DNA from: Caulobacterales bacterium
GTDB taxonomy: Bacteria > Pseudomonadota > Alphaproteobacteria > Caulobacterales > Caulobacteraceae
Direction of reading: 5' to 3'
Assembly (NCBI GenBank): GCA_017302105.1
Contig: JAFLCS010000002.1
Span: 189,001 to 253,000, forward strand
DNA length: 64,000 nucleotides
Below are positions 61,280 through 64,000 of the stretch, piece by piece; the first letter of the stretch is position 1, and every line of letters begins with the position of its first letter. Under the pieces are notes generated by a model that made no database searches, had not been told where the DNA came from, and saw only the letters and a program-made list of their open reading frames with translations. Position numbers and translations under genes: made by a program.

Positions 61280-62485
61280 ATGACCGACGCCTATATCTTT
61301 GACGCCGTGCGCACGCCGCGCGGAAAGGGCAAGAGCGACGGCTCGCTGCACGAGATCACCGCCCTGAGCCTGGCCACCCAGGTGCTGGAAGCCCTGCGCG
61401 ACCGCAACGACCTGGACACCTCCAAGGTCGATGACGTGATCCTGGGCTGCGTCTCACCGGTGGGCGAACAGGGCGCCGACATCGCCCGCACCGCCGTGCT
61501 GAACGCCGGCTGGTCGCAGGACACCGCCGGGGTCCAGATCAACCGCTTCTGCGCCTCGGGCTTGGAGGCGGTGAACATGGCCGCGGCCAAGGTGAAGTCC
61601 GGCGAGGCCGACTTTGCCGTCGGCGGCGGCGTCGAGGCCATGAGCCGCGTGCCGATGGGCTCGGACGGCGGGGCCTGGCCAGTCGATCCGACCAGCGCCT
61701 TCAAGACCTACTTCGTGCCGCAAGGCGTCTCGGCCGACATGATCGCGACCAAGTGGGGCTTCAGCCGCGATGACGTGGACGCCTATTCGGTTGAGAGCCA
61801 CAAGCGGTCGGCCAAGAGCTGGGAAGAGGGCCGGTTCAAGAATTCGGTGGTGCCGGTCAAGAACCAGCTGGGCCTGGTCCAGCTGGACCGCGACGAAACC
61901 ATCCGCCCCAATACCGATATGCAGACCCTGGGCGGGCTGAACCCCTCGTTCCAGATGATGGGCGACATGGCCTTCGACGCGGTGATCAACCAGCGCTACC
62001 CCGAGGTGGCCAAGGTCAATCACGTTCACACCCCCGGCAACTCGTCGGGCATCGTCGACGGCTCGGCTGGCGTGCTGATCGGCTCGCTCGAAGCCGGCAA
62101 GGCGCTGGGCCTGAAACCGCGCGCCAAGATCCGCGGCGCCGCCTCGATCGGTTCGGAGCCGTCGATCATGCTGACCGGCCCGGAGTTCGTGGCCAACAAG
62201 CTGCTCGGCAAGCTGGGCATGTCCAAGGCCGACATCGACCTGTGGGAGCTGAACGAGGCGTTCGCCGCCGTGGTTCTGCGCTTTATGCAGGCGCTGGATA
62301 TTCCGCACGACAAAATCAACGTCTGCGGCGGCTCGATCGCCATGGGCCACCCGCTGGGCGCCACCGGGGCCATGATCACCGGCATCGTGCTGGACGAGCT
62401 GGAGCGGTCGAATAAGGAAACCGCCCTGATCACCCTGTGCATCGGCGGCGGCATGGGCACCGCCACCGTCATCGAACGCGTCTGA
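61280..62485 (+). CDS. Acetyl-CoA C-acyltransferase (thiolase)
   Basis: A 401-residue thiolase that cleaves 3-ketoacyl-CoA with CoA in beta-oxidation. The nucleophile Cys91 is in NRFCASGLEAVNMA. NEAFAAV and GHPLGATGAMI hold the catalytic Asn and His, and the second Cys is in CIGGGMG. Its length and pairing with a multifunctional enoyl-CoA hydratase/3-hydroxyacyl-CoA dehydrogenase indicate a FadA/FadI-type enzyme. ATG 61280 has AAGGAACAGAG upstream. The stop is 18 bp before the partner gene, so they form an operon. Confidence 0.92.
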   Translation: MTDAYIFDAVRTPRGKGKSDGSLHEITALSLATQVLEALRDRNDLDTSKVDDVILGCVSPVGEQGADIARTAVLNAGWSQDTAGVQINRFCASGLEAVNMAAAKVKSGEADFAVGGGVEAMSRVPMGSDGGAWPVDPTSAFKTYFVPQGVSADMIATKWGFSRDDVDAYSVESHKRSAKSWEEGRFKNSVVPVKNQLGLVQLDRDETIRPNTDMQTLGGLNPSFQMMGDMAFDAVINQRYPEVAKVNHVHTPGNSSGIVDGSAGVLIGSLEAGKALGLKPRAKIRGAASIGSEPSIMLTGPEFVANKLLGKLGMSKADIDLWELNEAFAAVVLRFMQALDIPHDKINVCGGSIAMGHPLGATGAMITGIVLDELERSNKETALITLCIGGGMGTATVIERV

Positions 62486-62503
62486 TCCAAGGAGCTGACT
62501 GAG

Positions 62504-64000
62504 ATGGAAAACTTCAAGATCGACGTCGACGCCGACGGCATCGCCACCATCACCTTCGACGTCCCCGGACGCTCGATGAACACCCTGACCTCGGGCGTCA
62601 TGGCCGAGATCCCCCAGTGGGTCGAAACCGTGAAGTCCGACGACGCCATCAAGGGCGTGGTCCTGACCTCGGGCAAGGCTTCGGGCTTCTGCGCCGGGGC
62701 CGACCTGGGCGACATGGCCGCCGGGATGCTGGGCGGCTCGGACCTGCAGGCGGCGTTTGACGCCGGCTGGCGTCTGAACGGAGCCCTGCGCGCCCTGGAG
62801 ACCTGCGGCAAGCCGGTGGCGGCCGCGATCAACGGCCTGGCGCTCGGCGGCGGCCTGGAACTGACCCTGGCCTGTCACTACCGCGTGGTCGGCGACAGCT
62901 CCAAGATCCAGCTCGGCCTGCCGGAGATCAAGGTCGGCCTGTTCCCTGGCGGCGGCGGCACCCAGCGGCTGACCCGCCTGATCGGCGTGCAGGCGGCCAT
63001 GACCGCCATGACCGCCGGTTCGTCCTGGCGTCCGAACGACGCCAAGTCGGCGGGCGTGGTTCACGAGGTCGTTCCGGTCGGTACTGAAGTCGAGGCCGCC
63101 AAGGCCTGGATCAAGGGCGGCGGCAAGGCCGGCCAGCCCTGGGACGTCAAGGGCTTCAAGATCCCCGGCGGCGGCCCCTATCACCCGGCGGGCATCCAGA
63201 ATTTCCTGGTCGGCAATGCGATGATCCGCAAGCAGACCTATGGCAACTATCCGGCCGCGACCAATCTGATGAAGGCCGTCTATGAGGGCCTGCAGGTGCC
63301 GATGGATGCGGCCCTGCGCATCGAGACCCGCTATTTCATCAAGACCCTGATGACGCCGCAGGCCCAGGCCATGATCCGCAGCCTGTTCCTGTCCAAGCAG
63401 GAGCTGGACAAGGGCGCGGCGCGACCCGCCGACGTTCCGGCCTCGGACCCCAAGAAGGTCGCGGTTCTGGGCGCCGGCATGATGGGCGCGGGCGTCGCCT
63501 ATGTGCAGGCCATGGCCGGCATCGAGACCATCCTGATCGACCGCGACCAGGAAAGCGCCGAGCGCGGCAAGGGCTATGCCGAGGACATCATCAAAAAGCG
63601 CGTCTCGCGCGGCCAGATGACCCAGGACAAGGCCGACGCCGTGCTGGCCCGGATCATCCCGACCGCCGACTACAGCCTGATCAAGGGCTCGGACCTGGTC
63701 ATCGAGGCCGTGTTCGAGAACCGCGAGCTGAAGGCCGAGGTCACGGCCAAGGCCGAGGCTCAGCTGGAGCCCGGCGCGGTGTTCGGCTCCAACACCTCGA
63801 CCCTGCCGATCTCCGGCCTGGCTGAGGCTTCGTCGCGGCCCGAGGACTTCATCGGCATCCACTTCTTCTCGCCCGTCGACAAGATGATGCTGGTCGAGAT
63901 CATCATGGGCGAAAAGACCGGCCCGGCGGCGCTGGCCAAGGCGCTGGACTATGTGATGAAGATCAAGAAGACGCCGATCGTCGTCAACGACGGGCGCGGC
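62504..64000 (+). CDS. Multifunctional 3-hydroxyacyl-CoA dehydrogenase/enoyl-CoA hydratase (5' part)
   Basis: The first 499 codons of a FadB/FadJ-type enzyme, open to the last base. The crotonase domain (about 1-220) shows GKASGFCAGADLGDM, INGLALGGGLELTLACHYRV and the oxyanion-hole LGLPEIKVGLFPGGGGTQRL. The NAD-binding domain begins at about residue 320 with KVAVLGAGMMGAGVAYV and continues with NTSTLPISGL and IHFFSPVDKMML. The remaining C-terminal dehydrogenase part lies outside the window. ATG 62504 has AAGGAGCTGACTGAG upstream. Cotranscribed with the thiolase. Confidence 0.94.
   Translation, partial: MENFKIDVDADGIATITFDVPGRSMNTLTSGVMAEIPQWVETVKSDDAIKGVVLTSGKASGFCAGADLGDMAAGMLGGSDLQAAFDAGWRLNGALRALETCGKPVAAAINGLALGGGLELTLACHYRVVGDSSKIQLGLPEIKVGLFPGGGGTQRLTRLIGVQAAMTAMTAGSSWRPNDAKSAGVVHEVVPVGTEVEAAKAWIKGGGKAGQPWDVKGFKIPGGGPYHPAGIQNFLVGNAMIRKQTYGNYPAATNLMKAVYEGLQVPMDAALRIETRYFIKTLMTPQAQAMIRSLFLSKQELDKGAARPADVPASDPKKVAVLGAGMMGAGVAYVQAMAGIETILIDRDQESAERGKGYAEDIIKKRVSRGQMTQDKADAVLARIIPTADYSLIKGSDLVIEAVFENRELKAEVTAKAEAQLEPGAVFGSNTSTLPISGLAEASSRPEDFIGIHFFSPVDKMMLVEIIMGEKTGPAALAKALDYVMKIKKTPIVVNDGRG

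Noticed and set aside
61454-63862. 802-codon open frame on the minus strand
   Set aside because: It is fully antisense to the thiolase and the FadB-like gene, whose domains and motifs are unmistakable. Its composition (repeated Gly-His-Asp-Leu) is the typical antisense shadow in GC-rich DNA.

Overview
The window reads as a high-GC alphaproteobacterium of the Caulobacteraceae, most likely Brevundimonas or a close relative. The evidence is a gene transfer agent (GTA) tail cluster, a PleC-like histidine kinase, a DUF2336 protein, FlgK/FlgL, CtrA-type TTAA-N7-TTAA boxes, neighbouring rpoD and dnaG, and CcmE beside a Deg protease and glnE. Genes are dense, often overlap by 4 bp (ATGA or GTGA) and frequently start with GTG or TTG. 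I found no tRNA, rRNA, IS element, prophage integrase or CRISPR array.

Layout: 1-4398 is the 3' end of a GTA structural cluster (DUF2163, NlpC/P60 peptidase, large TIM-barrel host-specificity protein). A class II J-domain protein follows. 5438-16537 carries a PepSY-like small exported protein with a PhoP/PhoQ-type (FeuP/FeuQ-like) pair, a DUF2336 protein, CcmE, a Deg protease, a second OmpR-type pair and glnE. 16586-18629 holds an EF-hand protein, an ECF sigma factor, a probable anti-sigma membrane protein and a periplasmic metal-sensor-like protein. 18626-21805 (minus) holds the PleC-like kinase and an unknown protein. 21930-29418 holds an ALDH7 dehydrogenase, DUF4126 and DUF962 membrane proteins, a single-chain MmeI-type restriction-modification enzyme and a non-canonical Nramp-family transporter.

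29482-35338 is the most interesting block: a receiver whose phospho-acceptor Asp is Glu, a TPR/YaiO-type outer-membrane barrel, a membrane HEAT-repeat protein, a processive GT2 synthase and a membrane-anchored polysaccharide deacetylase. Together they look like a synthase-dependent exopolysaccharide machine of unfamiliar composition. On its 3' side, on the opposite strand, is a STAND/NLR-like ATPase with C-terminal TPRs. Then come rpoD and dnaG (minus), a cell-cycle-type promoter with a small ORF, an antiporter and trxB.

45375-56644 mixes exported proteins (beta/gamma-crystallin, His-rich TPR, two-domain EF-hand, barrel) with central metabolism (gap, purT, tkt), and contains several palindromic intergenic repeats. 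56752-61105 holds zapA with a small coiled-coil gene, flgL/flgK and a lipoprotein. 61280 to the end is a fatty-acid oxidation pair (thiolase plus an FadB/FadJ-type multifunctional enzyme cut by the window edge) behind a likely MerR/LiuR-type operator.
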